From the NCBI GenBank assembly GCA_964629975.1, contig CAZVUN010000004.1:1-48924 (forward strand): a DNA stretch of 48,924 nt, given 5' to 3'. Source of the stretch: G020354085 sp964629975. GTDB lineage: Bacteria > Pseudomonadota > Gammaproteobacteria > Acidiferrobacterales > Sulfurifustaceae. A program made the position numbers and the translations under genes. Within the stretch, counting starts at the first letter, position 1, and every line of letters begins with the position of its first letter. Shown here piece after piece: positions 8,740 through 19,030 of this stretch. The notes beneath the pieces were generated by a model. That model was not told where the DNA came from and did no database searches. It was given only the letters and a program-made list of their open reading frames with translations.

Positions 8740-10086
8740 CTAGCGGCCGGGCACGTCGGTGAGCTGCAGCGGCCGGCCGACATTCAGGCGAAAGCGCCCG
8801 CGCCCGGTCTTCTCGATGGCGAGAAACGGGCAGCGCTCGGCCAGCCGGCGTTGCAGCAGGATCAGGCGCGCCTCGAGGTTGTCGCTGATGTCGGGCAGGC
8901 GCAGCGAGGCGTCGAGGCGCAGCTCGCGGTTGCTGAACTCGCTGCGCCCGGACTCGACATGATCGCGCAGCAGCTTCCAGATGATGGCGCCCGCCACCCC
9001 CTTGATGAGGTAGTCGTTGTCGATGAACACGCTGTGGTCGGCAGCGAAGTGCTTGACCGTCACCGGCGCGCCGCTGACCGCCGCGACCGGTGGGGCGGTG
9101 GCCGCGCCCTCCTCGTGCTGCTCGGCGGCGTGCGCTAGCAGCTCCATGGAAAGCGCCAGCTGCCCGGCCAGCACCACCAGCGCATCCTCGTCCTCGAAGG
9201 TGAAGCGCAGCTCCTGCGGGCTCTCGACGTACAGTACGCCGAGCAGTCGCGGCCCGAGCAGCAACGGCACCGCGAGCTGGCTGTTCGACTCCGGCAGCCC
9301 CGGGACCGGAATCGCGGTTTCGAGCACATCGCCAATGGCGCTTCTCTCGAAACCCTCGCGCATGGCGCGGCTGTAGAGATACTCGCGCGCGGCGTAACCG
9401 ATGCGGATCGGCGTGCGCTCGCGCGCCGCCACACCAATGATGCCCTCGCCCATGCCGATCTCGGAACCCACGCCGGACTCGGCATAACCGCGCGTCGCCA
9501 CCGTGTAGAGCCGCGCGCCCGCTACATCGTGCACCAGCAGCATGGCGTGGCGGATGTCGCAGTGCTGTTCCAGTCCGGCGAGCGTGGCGTCGAACAGGTG
9601 CGCGAGGTCACCGCACGCGGTGAGCCCGGCGAGGCAGGCGCGCAGCCCGGCCAGCAGGTGCGCGGGCGGTGACACGACGCCGGACGCGTCGCCGAAGACG
9701 CACTCCACGTGCCGCACGCGGTACACGTCCGAACCGAGCAGGCGAAACACCTTGCTCATGCCGGTGTGCGAGGCGATGCCGGCGAGCTTGGCCTTCATGT
9801 TCTCGAACAGCGGGCCCTCGGTCTCGGTGCGCAGGTACTCGAGCTGCAGGCGGTAGTGGGCGGCGTTGAGCGGATCGACCACCTACACCGTGGCGCGCGG
9901 GTTGGCGAGGATGTTCTTGCGGGTGGTGTTGAAGAACTGATACGACAGCGCGACGTGCCCCTCGTCGACGTAATGCACCTGCGAGAGGTAGGCGACGTTC
10001 GGCGTGCCATCGGCCGCGCAGGTGGCGATCACCGCCGGCACCGCGCCCTCCAGACAACGGCGAATCTGCCCGAGTGGCACGCTCAT
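8740..10086 (-). pseudogene. FMN split-barrel (PNPOx-like) + GAF domain protein, interrupted by in-frame TAG
   Basis: One continuous frame from ATG 10086 to the stop at 8740, broken only by TAG at 9885-9883 (codon 68 of 449). The first 67 codons give the start of a pyridoxamine-phosphate-oxidase-like split barrel (AVIATCAADGTPNVAYLSQVH); the barrel continues immediately after the stop (DPLNAAHYRLQLEYLRTETEG). A GAF domain follows (about 165-310 of the joined protein, GMGEGIIGVAARERTPIRI), then a ~90-residue C-terminal domain with charged helices resembling a winged helix. The barrel straddles the stop, so the break is recent or an error. A restart at GTG 9882 would give 380 residues with a truncated barrel. 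Its ATG overlaps the stop of the upstream split-barrel gene. Confidence 0.72.
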
Positions 10087-10586
10087 GGCCTCGCCCCCAG
10101 GCGCTGGCCGGCATTCGGCCCCGGCGTTTGCAGAAAGGCCGCGTTCGGCGTGAAGCGCACCGCGACCGCCTCATCGTCGATCGCCGAGACCATGGCGCTT
10201 GCGAACGGCTCGCGGCAGCCGAGCTGCTTGATCTGCGCGACGAAGCTCGCGGCGTAGGCCTCGATTGCGGCGCGGTCGCCGGGCTCGAGCGCCACGATCG
10301 CGGCCGATGCGCCCTTCAGCTGGATGGTCTGGTGCGTGGTGGGCAGCGTGAACACCGCGGCAATGCCGCCACCGGCGCGCAGGTCGCGCAGCAGCTGCCC
10401 GGCGCGCGGCAGCGACAGGAACAGCGTCACCGTGCGCCGGTCGGGCGCGACCCGGCAGCCGATGGCGCGCGTGAGCGAGGGCACGTGCCCGGCGCTGCAC
10501 GAGGCCACGTTGATCGAAACACCGCGCTGGATGAAGGCGGCGTGCGCCTCATCGAGCACGAACGCGTCGGCGGTTCCTCGGGTCAT
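10083..10586 (-). CDS. Pyridoxamine 5'-phosphate oxidase-like (FMN-binding split barrel) protein
   Basis: 167 residues from ATG 10586. The sequence (INVASCSAGHVPSLTRAIGCRV, then TVTLFLSLPRAGQLL and a GGGIAAVFTLPTTHQTIQLKG strand pair) fits a small split-barrel flavin-binding fold. The stop overlaps the ATG of the downstream split-barrel/GAF gene (ATGA at 10086-10083), so the two barrels are translationally coupled and may form a mixed dimer. A longer form from GTG 10634 is possible, but its extra N-terminus is Arg/Pro-rich and unconserved in appearance. Function and substrate unknown; true PNPOx (PdxH) motifs are not evident. Confidence 0.7.
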   Translation of the reverse strand: MTRGTADAFVLDEAHAAFIQRGVSINVASCSAGHVPSLTRAIGCRVAPDRRTVTLFLSLPRAGQLLRDLRAGGGIAAVFTLPTTHQTIQLKGASAAIVALEPGDRAAIEAYAASFVAQIKQLGCREPFASAMVSAIDDEAVAVRFTPNAAFLQTPGPNAGQRLGARP

Positions 10587-10737
10587 CGACAGGTCGGGCA
10601 GCCCTCGCGTGCGGGGGGAGGTGACGGACCCCACGGGTTGTTCTGGTTCGGACGTTGCCGCGGGGTGGGCACGGGCGCCAGATTAGTCACCCCGCGCCAG
10701 CGTTGCAAACAGCCGTCGCGCGCTGCCGCCGCGGCAG

Positions 10738-10777
10738 GCAAAAAGGGCCGGCGCCCCCGTTGCCGGACGCCGGCCCT
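10738..10777 (-). terminator. Intrinsic terminator downstream of thiC
   Basis: On the minus strand a 10-bp GC stem (AGGGCCGGCG at 10744-10753 pairing with CGCCGGCCCT at 10768-10777) with a 14-base loop is followed by a run of T residues (complement of AAAAA at 10740-10744). It lies about 40 bases beyond the thiC stop codon. Confidence 0.82.
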
Positions 10778-10819
10778 GCCCTTCAAACCACCAGGCGAAT
10801 CTGCAGGCGCCCGGTGGTG

Positions 10820-12707
<1,888 letters not shown>

Positions 12708-12779
12708 CAGGTACTCCTCCGCCGCAGCAGGCGGGCGGGTTTGGCGGGCGGAAGGGAGCGCAGACCGACGGTGGGCCAG

Positions 12780-12856
12780 CCTTCCCTACGCCGGGATCAA
12801 CCGGATCAGGTTCGAAGGGTGTTTCTCAGCCGGCCCCGGGCCGGCACCCCTAGCTG
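12780..12856 (-). promoter_or_regulatory. TPP riboswitch (THI element) upstream of thiC
   Basis: Read on the minus strand it has, in order, GGGGTGCCGGCC, the invariant CTGAGA (complement of 12824-12829), ACCCTT, GAACCTGATCC (around 12803-12812) and GGCGTAGGGAAGG, which are the conserved cores of the thiamine-diphosphate aptamer. It lies about 70 bases before the thiC ATG. No clear intrinsic terminator is seen between aptamer and gene, so control of translation at the GGAGGAG site is more likely; that is inference. Confidence 0.93.
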
Positions 12857-12867
12857 TTCGACGGCTC

Positions 12868-12896
12868 AAGCTAATGGATTCATACCGGCAATGCAA
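12868..12896 (-). promoter_or_regulatory. Possible sigma-70 promoter for the thiC riboswitch transcript
   Basis: On the minus strand TTGCAT (12896-12891) and TAGCTT (12873-12868) are 17 bases apart, placing transcription start just before the riboswitch. Both hexamers are poor matches, so position rather than sequence is the main support. Confidence 0.35.
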
Positions 12897-12997
12897 CCAT
12901 AAGGGCATGTTGGGGCGGCCATGAAAGCGCCTTGCTTGCCTGCCCCCGGGCGAATCCTTACGCTAGGCGTCCCCGAGGCCCATTCGCTACCCTGCCA

Positions 12998-13657
12998 ATG
13001 ACGCTCAATCTCGAAGTCGCCCGACGCAACATGGTGCTGCAGCAGGTGCGCCCGTGGGAGGTCTTCGACCAGCGCGTGCTCGATCTCATCGCGCGCGCGC
13101 CGCGCGAGGACTACGTGCCCGCCGGGATGCGCAACCTGGCGTACGTGGACATGAACATTCCGATCGGCGGCGGACAGGTGATGATGGCGCCGAAGCTCGA
13201 GGCGCGGCTGCTGCAGGAGCTCGAGATCCAGCCGACCGACAAGATCCTCGAGGTCGGCACCGGCACCGGCTATCTCACCTCGTTGCTTGCCGCCCTCGGC
13301 AGCCACGTGTACAGCGTCGACATCAACCCCGAGTTCACGCGCGCGGCCGGCCAGCGCCTGGCCGCCCACGGCATCCGGAACGTCACGCTCGAGACCGGCG
13401 ACGCCGCCAACGGCTGGGACAGGCACGCGCCGTACGACGTGATCCTCATCACCGGCTCGCTGCCGAGCATTCCGCAGGCCTTTCGCCAGCAGCTCGCGCC
13501 CGGCGGGCGGCTGGCCGCCATCGTCGGCGATTCCCCGGTGATGGAGGCCGTGATCGTGCGCCGGCTGGACGCGGAGAACTTCAGCGAGACCGCAGTGTTC
13601 GAAACCGACCTGCCGCGGCTCGCCAACGTCCGGGAGCCGGCGAAGTTTGTTTTCTAG
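12998..13657 (+). CDS. pcm: Protein-L-isoaspartate O-methyltransferase
   Basis: 219 residues, the usual length. It shows RRNMVLQQVRPWEV near the N-terminus, the substrate-side block PREDYVP, and the SAM-binding motif EVGTGTGYLTSLLA followed by VYSVDINPE. Pcm methylates isoaspartyl residues in aged proteins in the cytoplasm, starting their repair. The ATG at 12998 is chosen over an earlier in-frame start because MTLNLEVARRN matches the family N-terminus. It is divergent from thiC and precedes a rhodanese gene by 138 bases. In many proteobacteria pcm lies upstream of a rhodanese and tolC, as partly here. Confidence 0.9.
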   Translation: MTLNLEVARRNMVLQQVRPWEVFDQRVLDLIARAPREDYVPAGMRNLAYVDMNIPIGGGQVMMAPKLEARLLQELEIQPTDKILEVGTGTGYLTSLLAALGSHVYSVDINPEFTRAAGQRLAAHGIRNVTLETGDAANGWDRHAPYDVILITGSLPSIPQAFRQQLAPGGRLAAIVGDSPVMEAVIVRRLDAENFSETAVFETDLPRLANVREPAKFVF

Positions 13658-13795
13658 CCGCCGCATTCCGAGGCGCGAGCCGTTTCCCGGACGGCGGCAG
13701 GCGCACGCCAGGGACAGCGGGTTGACTGCCGCCAGGTGCACCCGGCGACGAATGAGCGACCCGCCGGGGCGCGGGGCGCTCGGGGTGGCGCGGCG

Positions 13796-14116
13796 ATGAT
13801 CCGCCAGCTGAGCGCGCGCGAGTTGAGCGAAAAGCTCGCCACTGCAACCCGGCCGATCGTGCTCGATGTCCGTGAACCGTGGGAGTTGCAGGTGTGCCAG
13901 CTCGCCGGCAGCATCAATATCCCGATGGGCCAGATCCCGGCGCGCGCGGCGGAGCTGCCGAAGGACGCCGAGATCGTGGTGCTGTGCCATCACGGTGTGC
14001 GCTCGCAGCACGTGGCGCTGTTCCTGCAGGCGCAGGGCTTCACCAATCTCTACAATCTGCGCGGTGGCATCGCGGCCTGGTCGCGCGATGTCGACCCGAA
14101 GATGCCGACCTACTGA
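13796..14116 (+). CDS. Single-domain rhodanese (sulfurtransferase-like)
   Basis: 106 residues covering one rhodanese domain. VLDVREPWEL (23-32) is the CH2A-type motif, and the active-site loop CHHGVRS at 64-70 has the catalytic Cys64. The domain ends with LRGGIAAWSRDVDP, typical of the family. Such proteins carry persulfide sulfur in the cytoplasm (GlpE/PspE-like, here without a signal peptide). It follows pcm on the same strand. Confidence 0.88.
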   Translation: MIRQLSARELSEKLATATRPIVLDVREPWELQVCQLAGSINIPMGQIPARAAELPKDAEIVVLCHHGVRSQHVALFLQAQGFTNLYNLRGGIAAWSRDVDPKMPTY

Positions 14117-14167
14117 CGTGCCCGGCGCACCCTTGATCGGCCGCGCGCCGCGCTACCGGGACGGCGC

Positions 14168-14587
14168 GTGAATCCACCGTTCTTCGCCACCCCGCAGGAG
14201 ACCGAGGGCGCCTTCTACCGCGCGTTCAGCCAGCGTGATCTCGCCGGCATGATGGCGGTGTGGGCCGAGGAGGACGACATCGTGTGCGTACATCCCGGCG
14301 GGCGCACCGTGATCGGCAGGGAGGCGATCCGCGCGAGCTGGGAGGAGATCTTCCGCAACGCACCGGACATGCAGTTCGTGGTCGCGGAGAAGCAGCGCTC
14401 GCACGGCGAAACGCTGGCGGTGCACGTGGTGCACGAGCACATCCGCGCGAGCGGCCAGCTCGCGCGCCCGATCCTCGCGACCAACGTCTATCGCCGCACC
14501 GCGGGCGGCTGGCGCATGGTGCTGCACCACGCCTCGCCGGACAGCACCGAGGTCCCGCCGCCCGCCGAGCCTCAGACGCTGCACTGA
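14168..14587 (+). CDS. NTF2-like / SnoaL-like domain protein
   Basis: 139 residues from GTG 14168. The pattern (EGAFYRAFSQRDLAGMMAVWAEEDDIVCVHPGG, a central helix REAIRASWEEIF, and a terminal GGWRMVLHHASP strand) fits a cone-shaped NTF2-like fold of the YybH/ketosteroid-isomerase-like kind. Function cannot be assigned; the His residues at the end of the barrel (HHAS) could line a small-molecule pocket. It lies 51 bases after the rhodanese gene and is convergent with waaA, only 7 bases away. Confidence 0.75.
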   Translation: MNPPFFATPQETEGAFYRAFSQRDLAGMMAVWAEEDDIVCVHPGGRTVIGREAIRASWEEIFRNAPDMQFVVAEKQRSHGETLAVHVVHEHIRASGQLARPILATNVYRRTAGGWRMVLHHASPDSTEVPPPAEPQTLH

Positions 14588-14594
14588 GCGCGAC

Positions 14595-15872
14595 TCAGGC
14601 GCGCGGCAGCCACTGGCCGATCAGTTCGAGCGTGTGCGCGAGCGCGCCGCGGTTTTCCTCCACCAGCCTGCGCCCGGCCGCACCGGCCTGCGCGCGCCGC
14701 GCCGGATCGGCGAGATAGCCGGCCAGCGCGGCGGCAAGCTCCCCGGCACGCGCGATCTGCGTACCGGCGCCGCGTTCGAGCGCGAGCGCGGCGATCTCCG
14801 CGAAGTTGAACATGTGCGGGCCGAACACCACCGGCTTGCCGACCGCCGAGGCCTCGAGCAGGTTGTGCCCGCCGGTCGCGACCAGGCTGCCGCCGACGAA
14901 GGCGCAGTCGCACGCGGCGTAGAACAGCTGCAGCTCACCCATCGTGTCGCCGAGCACCACCTCCACGCCCGCTTCGATCGGGCCGCTGTGGGCACTGCGC
15001 CGCACGGTGTTGAAGCCGGCGCGCTCACACAGGCGCGCCACGGCCGCGAACCGTTCCGGGTGACGCGGCACCAGCACCAGCAGCAGGTCCGGGAACTGGC
15101 GCCTGAGTTCGGCGTGCGCCGCGAGCACGAGCTCGTCTTCGCCCTCGTGCGTGCTGGCGGCGATCCACACCGGCCGGCGCGCGCCCCACTCGCGGCGCAG
15201 CGCCGCGCCCTGTGCCTCGAGCCCCTCCGGCAGGCGCAGCTCGAACTTCATGCTGCCGGTGACGTGCACCGCCTCCGGGGCCGCGCCGAGCGCGCGCAGG
15301 CGCTGCGCTTCGGTCTGGGTCTGCACCGCGAAGGCGCGCACCGCGCGCAGTGTCGCGCGCGTCAAGCCCGCGACGCGCTGGTAGCCGCGCATCGAGCGTT
15401 CCGACAGGCGCACGTTGGCCACCACGATCGGCACGCCGCGCGCCTGACAGGCATGGAACAGGTTCGGCCACAGCTCGGTTTCCATGATGATCGCGATCGC
15501 CGGGTGCGCGCGCGCGAGGAAGCGCCGCACCGCCGAGGGGTAGTCGTAGGGCACGTAGCAGTGCGCGACGCGTTCTCCGAACAGTGCCTTGACCGTCGCC
15601 GACCCAGTCGGGGTCATCGTAGTAATCAGCACGCGGTGCTCGGGGTAGCGTTCGCTGAGCGCCCGGACGAGCGGCGCGGCGGCGCGCGTCTCCCCGACCG
15701 ACACCGCATGCACCCACAGGACGCGCGCATCCGGCAGATGCTCGATGAAGCCGAAGCGCTCGGGGATGCGCCGCCAGTAGGCGCGGTTCCGGAAACCGCG
15801 CCACAGCAGGCGCAGGAACAGCAGCGGGAACAGCAGGCGCAGCAGCCAGGTGTAGAGCGCGCGCACTACCAC
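14595..15872 (-). CDS. waaA: 3-deoxy-D-manno-octulosonic acid (Kdo) transferase
   Basis: 425 residues, the usual size. An N-terminal membrane anchor (YTWLLRLLFPLLFLRLL) is followed by the GT30 domain: HAVSVGE at 55-61 with the catalytic Glu61, then METELWPNL and the nucleotide-sugar domain with GGSLVATGGHNLLEA and GKPVVFGPHMFNF. It transfers Kdo from CMP-Kdo to lipid IVA at the inner membrane, the step before the heptosyltransferases. Its start overlaps the end of the waaC gene by 7 bases, so these core genes are co-translated. Confidence 0.95.
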   Translation of the reverse strand: MVVRALYTWLLRLLFPLLFLRLLWRGFRNRAYWRRIPERFGFIEHLPDARVLWVHAVSVGETRAAAPLVRALSERYPEHRVLITTMTPTGSATVKALFGERVAHCYVPYDYPSAVRRFLARAHPAIAIIMETELWPNLFHACQARGVPIVVANVRLSERSMRGYQRVAGLTRATLRAVRAFAVQTQTEAQRLRALGAAPEAVHVTGSMKFELRLPEGLEAQGAALRREWGARRPVWIAASTHEGEDELVLAAHAELRRQFPDLLLVLVPRHPERFAAVARLCERAGFNTVRRSAHSGPIEAGVEVVLGDTMGELQLFYAACDCAFVGGSLVATGGHNLLEASAVGKPVVFGPHMFNFAEIAALALERGAGTQIARAGELAAALAGYLADPARRAQAGAAGRRLVEENRGALAHTLELIGQWLPRA

Positions 15873-16828
15873 AATCCCAGGTGCGCGAGCGCGGCTTCCA
15901 CGTCGGCGACACTCGGGCTCCTGCCGATGCCGCCGAGATTGAGCGCGCGCGAGGCGTCGCCGAATACGCCCGTCAGTGCCGGGTCAGTGGCGGTGTAGAG
16001 CGCGGCGGTCGGTCGTCCCAGGGCGACCGCCAGATGCACGAGCCCGGTATCGACCCCGACCACCGCGCGCGCCCGGGCGAGCACGGCCGCGAGCGTGCGC
16101 AAGCCAAGCCGTGGCAGCACCACGGCGCCCGCCACGGCGCCGCCGATGCGCCGCGCGCGCGCAAGCTCCGCGTCGTTGCCCCACGGCAGGACCGTGCGCA
16201 GGCCGGCGCGCGCGAAGCGCGACGCGAGACTCACCCAGTTCGGCTCCGGCCAGAGCTTGTCGTCGCGGCTGGTGGCGTGCAGACAGACGACGAAGGACTC
16301 CGGCAGCGCGAACGGCAGCGGCTCGGTCGGCGCACGGATCCCGTAGTCGGGCGCGGTGGCGGGCAGCGGATAGCCGAGCGCCTGCGCCGCGAGCTCGCGA
16401 TTGCGTACCACCGCATGGCGCCCGCGCGCCACCGCCAACCCCTGATCGTAGAAGCGCGCGGCCAGCCCCTCGCGCGCCGACTGCGCATCCATCCCGTATT
16501 TCGGCCCGCGCGCCAGGCGCGCGATGAGCGCGCTCTTGACCAGTCCCTGCGTGTCGAGCACGGCGTCGTACTCATGCGCCTGCAGCGTGCGCTTGAACTC
16601 GCCCATTGCCGACCACGTTCCCGGCCCGAGCAGCGCCTTGCGCCAGGCGCGCGTGGCCACCGGGATCACGGTATTGACGTGCGGGTGCAGGCGGGGCACA
16701 TCGGCGAAGCTGTCCTCCGCCACCCAATCGATCACCGCGTCCGCGTGCCGAGCGCGAATATCGGCCACCACCGGCAGGTTGTGCACCACATCGCCGAGCG
16801 AGGAGGTCTTGATGAGCAGGATGCGCAC
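15866..16828 (-). CDS. waaC: LPS heptosyltransferase I
   Basis: 320 residues from GTG 16828, the point where the family N-terminus RILLIKTSSLGDVVHNLP begins. The GT9 fold shows the catalytic Asp13 in SLGD, the loop TSRDDKLWPEPNW and the ADP-heptose site VGVDTGLVHLAVALGRP. It adds the first L-glycero-D-manno-heptose to Kdo2-lipid A. It sits between waaA (7-base overlap) and the O-antigen ligase gene (17-base gap). An upstream extension is open but carries Arg/Pro-rich sequence unlike the family. Confidence 0.93.
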   Translation of the reverse strand: MRILLIKTSSLGDVVHNLPVVADIRARHADAVIDWVAEDSFADVPRLHPHVNTVIPVATRAWRKALLGPGTWSAMGEFKRTLQAHEYDAVLDTQGLVKSALIARLARGPKYGMDAQSAREGLAARFYDQGLAVARGRHAVVRNRELAAQALGYPLPATAPDYGIRAPTEPLPFALPESFVVCLHATSRDDKLWPEPNWVSLASRFARAGLRTVLPWGNDAELARARRIGGAVAGAVVLPRLGLRTLAAVLARARAVVGVDTGLVHLAVALGRPTAALYTATDPALTGVFGDASRALNLGGIGRSPSVADVEAALAHLGLW

Positions 16829-16845
16829 GAACGCTTCGGCCTCGG

Positions 16846-18177
16846 TCAGTCCGATCGGTCCTCGCGGCGGGGCACGACCGGGGTCGTGGCCATCACCGCG
16901 AGCATACCGGCCAGGAGCATGAACTGCTTGAACATGTGATCGCGCAGGGTGCTGTCGATGAGCATGCGAACGGCGAAGCCCGCCAGCAGGGCAAGGAGCA
17001 GGAGCGCTACCCCATTGCCGCTTTGCCGGTAGGCGCGCAATGCCGAGACCGCGAGGGCCGCGAGCATGCCGATCCACAGCAGCACCGCCAGGATCCCGCC
17101 CTGCAAGGCGAGATCGAGCAGGCCGCTGTGGGAGTGATTGCCGCTCGGCTCGCCGTACTTGCGCTGCAGTCCCCGGCCGAAGGCACCGCGCCCCACGCCG
17201 AGGCCCCAGGGATGTTCGGCCACGAGCTTTAGCCCTTCCTTGAGCCAGGCGACCCGCAAATAGGTCGATTCATCGACGGTCTCGCCATTGGCACGCCGCG
17301 GCAAGGGGTGCGTGCGCGGGTCGAGCCAGGCACGATGAGTCTCGGTATCCCAGGCGATCGCCACGGTCTCCGCGAAACCGCGCCAGCGCGCATCCTGCGT
17401 GAGGCTCACGAACCCGAGCGCGACCGGCGCGAGGGCGGTGACAAAGACCGCCGCGGCCCAGGCCGTGCGCGACAGCCGCTTGCGGTGGGCGTGCAGCGAA
17501 ACCGCAAGCACGGCGAGCGACATAACGATCAGTTCCACGAGGCCATTGCGCGCATTCGTCACATACACACCGGCGAGCGCGATCGCCACACCGACCCCCA
17601 CACCGAGGCTCCCAAGGGCAAGAAGGCGCCCCGCACCGAGCGCGCGCTGAATGACCTCGACGAGCAGCAGCGCAAAGAGCAGATTGACCAGCAGGCTCGT
17701 CCGATCCGGTCCGCCGAAGGCGCCGCTGAGGCGCTGGTGCGGACCATCGGCCAGCGCGCTCAGGAGGGCGCTGAGATCGACGTAAAGAACCTGCGCCACC
17801 AGCACCGCGGCAAGCGCGGTCAGGATCCGCCCCTGGCCCCGCGCCTCCTTGCCTGCCGTGGCCGCGGCCCAGGCGCCGAGCACGAAGACGAGCCCGCTCT
17901 TGAGCCACTGCCTCCAGAATTCTCCCGCCGCCGGCCCGGGCGGGCGCGACAGGAACATAACGACGAACAGCAGCCACAGCAGCAGCGCGAGGTACAGCGC
18001 GATCGGCAGCCGCAGCGGCGCGGCCCAGCCGCTCGGGCGCTCCCGCCAGGCGAGATAGCCGAAAACCGCGCCACTCGCCACGAGCAAGAGATTGCGCGGC
18101 ACGGTGGCGTGCGCCAGCGGCCAGACGAAGAAGAGCAGCGCGATGAGCACAAGCCCCGCGGCTTCGAGTTTCTTCAT
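16846..18177 (-). CDS. O-antigen ligase family membrane protein (WaaL/Wzy-like)
   Basis: 443 residues, about ten to twelve membrane spans. The large periplasmic loop between spans (TETHRAWLDPRTHPLP... to GLQRKYGEPSGNHSHSG) carries the NHSHSGLL type motif with the catalytic-type His found in O-antigen ligases and polymerases. The sequence around residue 180 (GGPDRTSLLVNLLFALLL) fits the Wzy_C family. It either ligates O-chain to lipid A-core or polymerises O-units; the two are hard to separate by sequence. The start at 18177 (MKKLEAAGL) precedes the first span. It is divergent from the plus-strand glycan run. Confidence 0.88.
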   Translation of the reverse strand: MKKLEAAGLVLIALLFFVWPLAHATVPRNLLLVASGAVFGYLAWRERPSGWAAPLRLPIALYLALLLWLLFVVMFLSRPPGPAAGEFWRQWLKSGLVFVLGAWAAATAGKEARGQGRILTALAAVLVAQVLYVDLSALLSALADGPHQRLSGAFGGPDRTSLLVNLLFALLLVEVIQRALGAGRLLALGSLGVGVGVAIALAGVYVTNARNGLVELIVMSLAVLAVSLHAHRKRLSRTAWAAAVFVTALAPVALGFVSLTQDARWRGFAETVAIAWDTETHRAWLDPRTHPLPRRANGETVDESTYLRVAWLKEGLKLVAEHPWGLGVGRGAFGRGLQRKYGEPSGNHSHSGLLDLALQGGILAVLLWIGMLAALAVSALRAYRQSGNGVALLLLALLAGFAVRMLIDSTLRDHMFKQFMLLAGMLAVMATTPVVPRREDRSD

Positions 18178-18257
18178 CGGCAATGGGTGAAGGCGGTGGG
18201 TCGCATCGACGACCGAGAGCGCGCGGGGCGGCAAGCGTCGGTGCCGGAATTTTCGCA

Positions 18258-18263
18258 TACAAT
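18258..18263 (+). promoter_or_regulatory. Possible -10 box (TACAAT) for the plus-strand glycan operon
   Basis: TACAAT ends 6 bases before the ATG at 18270, which would place transcription start at or next to the start codon. No -35 match is seen. It may be a leaderless start, or the true promoter lies elsewhere. Confidence 0.25.
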
Positions 18264-18269
18264 GACCGC

Positions 18270-19025
18270 ATGCCGGAATCGCTGTCGGCGGTGGTCATTA
18301 CCTGCAACGCGGCGCGCCAACTGCCCGCGTGCCTGGAGAGCGTGGCGTTCGCCGACGAGATCGTGGTGGTCGATTCCGGAAGCCAGGACGACACGGTCGA
18401 GGTCGCGCAACGCCTCGGGGCGCGAGTGATCCACCAGGATTGGCTCGGCTACGGGCCGCAGAAACGCTTCGCGGCCAGCGCGGCGGCCAACCGCTGGGTG
18501 CTGTCGCTCGACGCCGATGAGCGGGTGAGCGCGACGTTGCGCGAGGCGATGCGCCGCGAATTGCAGGCGCCACGCTATGCGGCCTACCGGATGGCGCGGC
18601 GCAACCGCTTCCTGGGCCGCTGGCTCCGGCACGGGGAGGGCTACCCCGACTGGTCGGTGCGGCTGTTCGACCGCAAGCAGGCCAACTGGAGCGAGGATAC
18701 GATTCACGAAAAGGTCGTCTGCGCCGGTCCGGTCGGACGGCTCGCGGGCGACTTGTTGCACGAATCCGAAGAAGGCATTGCCGCCTATCTCGCCAAACAA
18801 AACCGCTACACGACGCTGCAGGCCGAGGCACTGCACGCGCGCGGTGAGCGCGCGAGCATTGCGCGCATGGTGTTGAGCCCCGTGGCGCGTTTTTTCAAGT
18901 TTTATTTCCTGCGCCTCGGCTTCCTCGACGGTGTCCCGGGGCTCGTGCACATCGCCATCGGCTGCTTCAACAGCTTCTGCAAGTACGCGAAGCTCTGCGA
19001 ACTGCACCGCGCCGGCTGCCGCTGA
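18270..19025 (+). CDS. Family 2 glycosyltransferase (WaaE/LgtF-like, LPS core)
   Basis: 251 residues of GT-A fold: VVITCNAARQLPACLESV at the N-terminus, VVVDSGSQDDT around 32-42, a DAD metal motif at 81-83 (SLDADERVS), and the acceptor-side block FDRKQANWSEDTIHEKV. This is the layout of WaaE/LgtF-type enzymes that put a beta-1,4-glucose on core heptose I, and it is typically near waaA. No membrane anchor, though FFKFYFLRLGFLDG near the end suggests membrane association. First gene of an eight-gene plus-strand run. Confidence 0.87.
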   Translation: MPESLSAVVITCNAARQLPACLESVAFADEIVVVDSGSQDDTVEVAQRLGARVIHQDWLGYGPQKRFAASAAANRWVLSLDADERVSATLREAMRRELQAPRYAAYRMARRNRFLGRWLRHGEGYPDWSVRLFDRKQANWSEDTIHEKVVCAGPVGRLAGDLLHESEEGIAAYLAKQNRYTTLQAEALHARGERASIARMVLSPVARFFKFYFLRLGFLDGVPGLVHIAIGCFNSFCKYAKLCELHRAGCR

Positions 19026-19030
19026 CCGCC

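Noticed and set aside
9883..9885. TAG read as pyrrolysine
   Set aside because: The position lies in a barrel strand of a non-methylamine enzyme and no pyl gene is visible; mutation or error is simpler.
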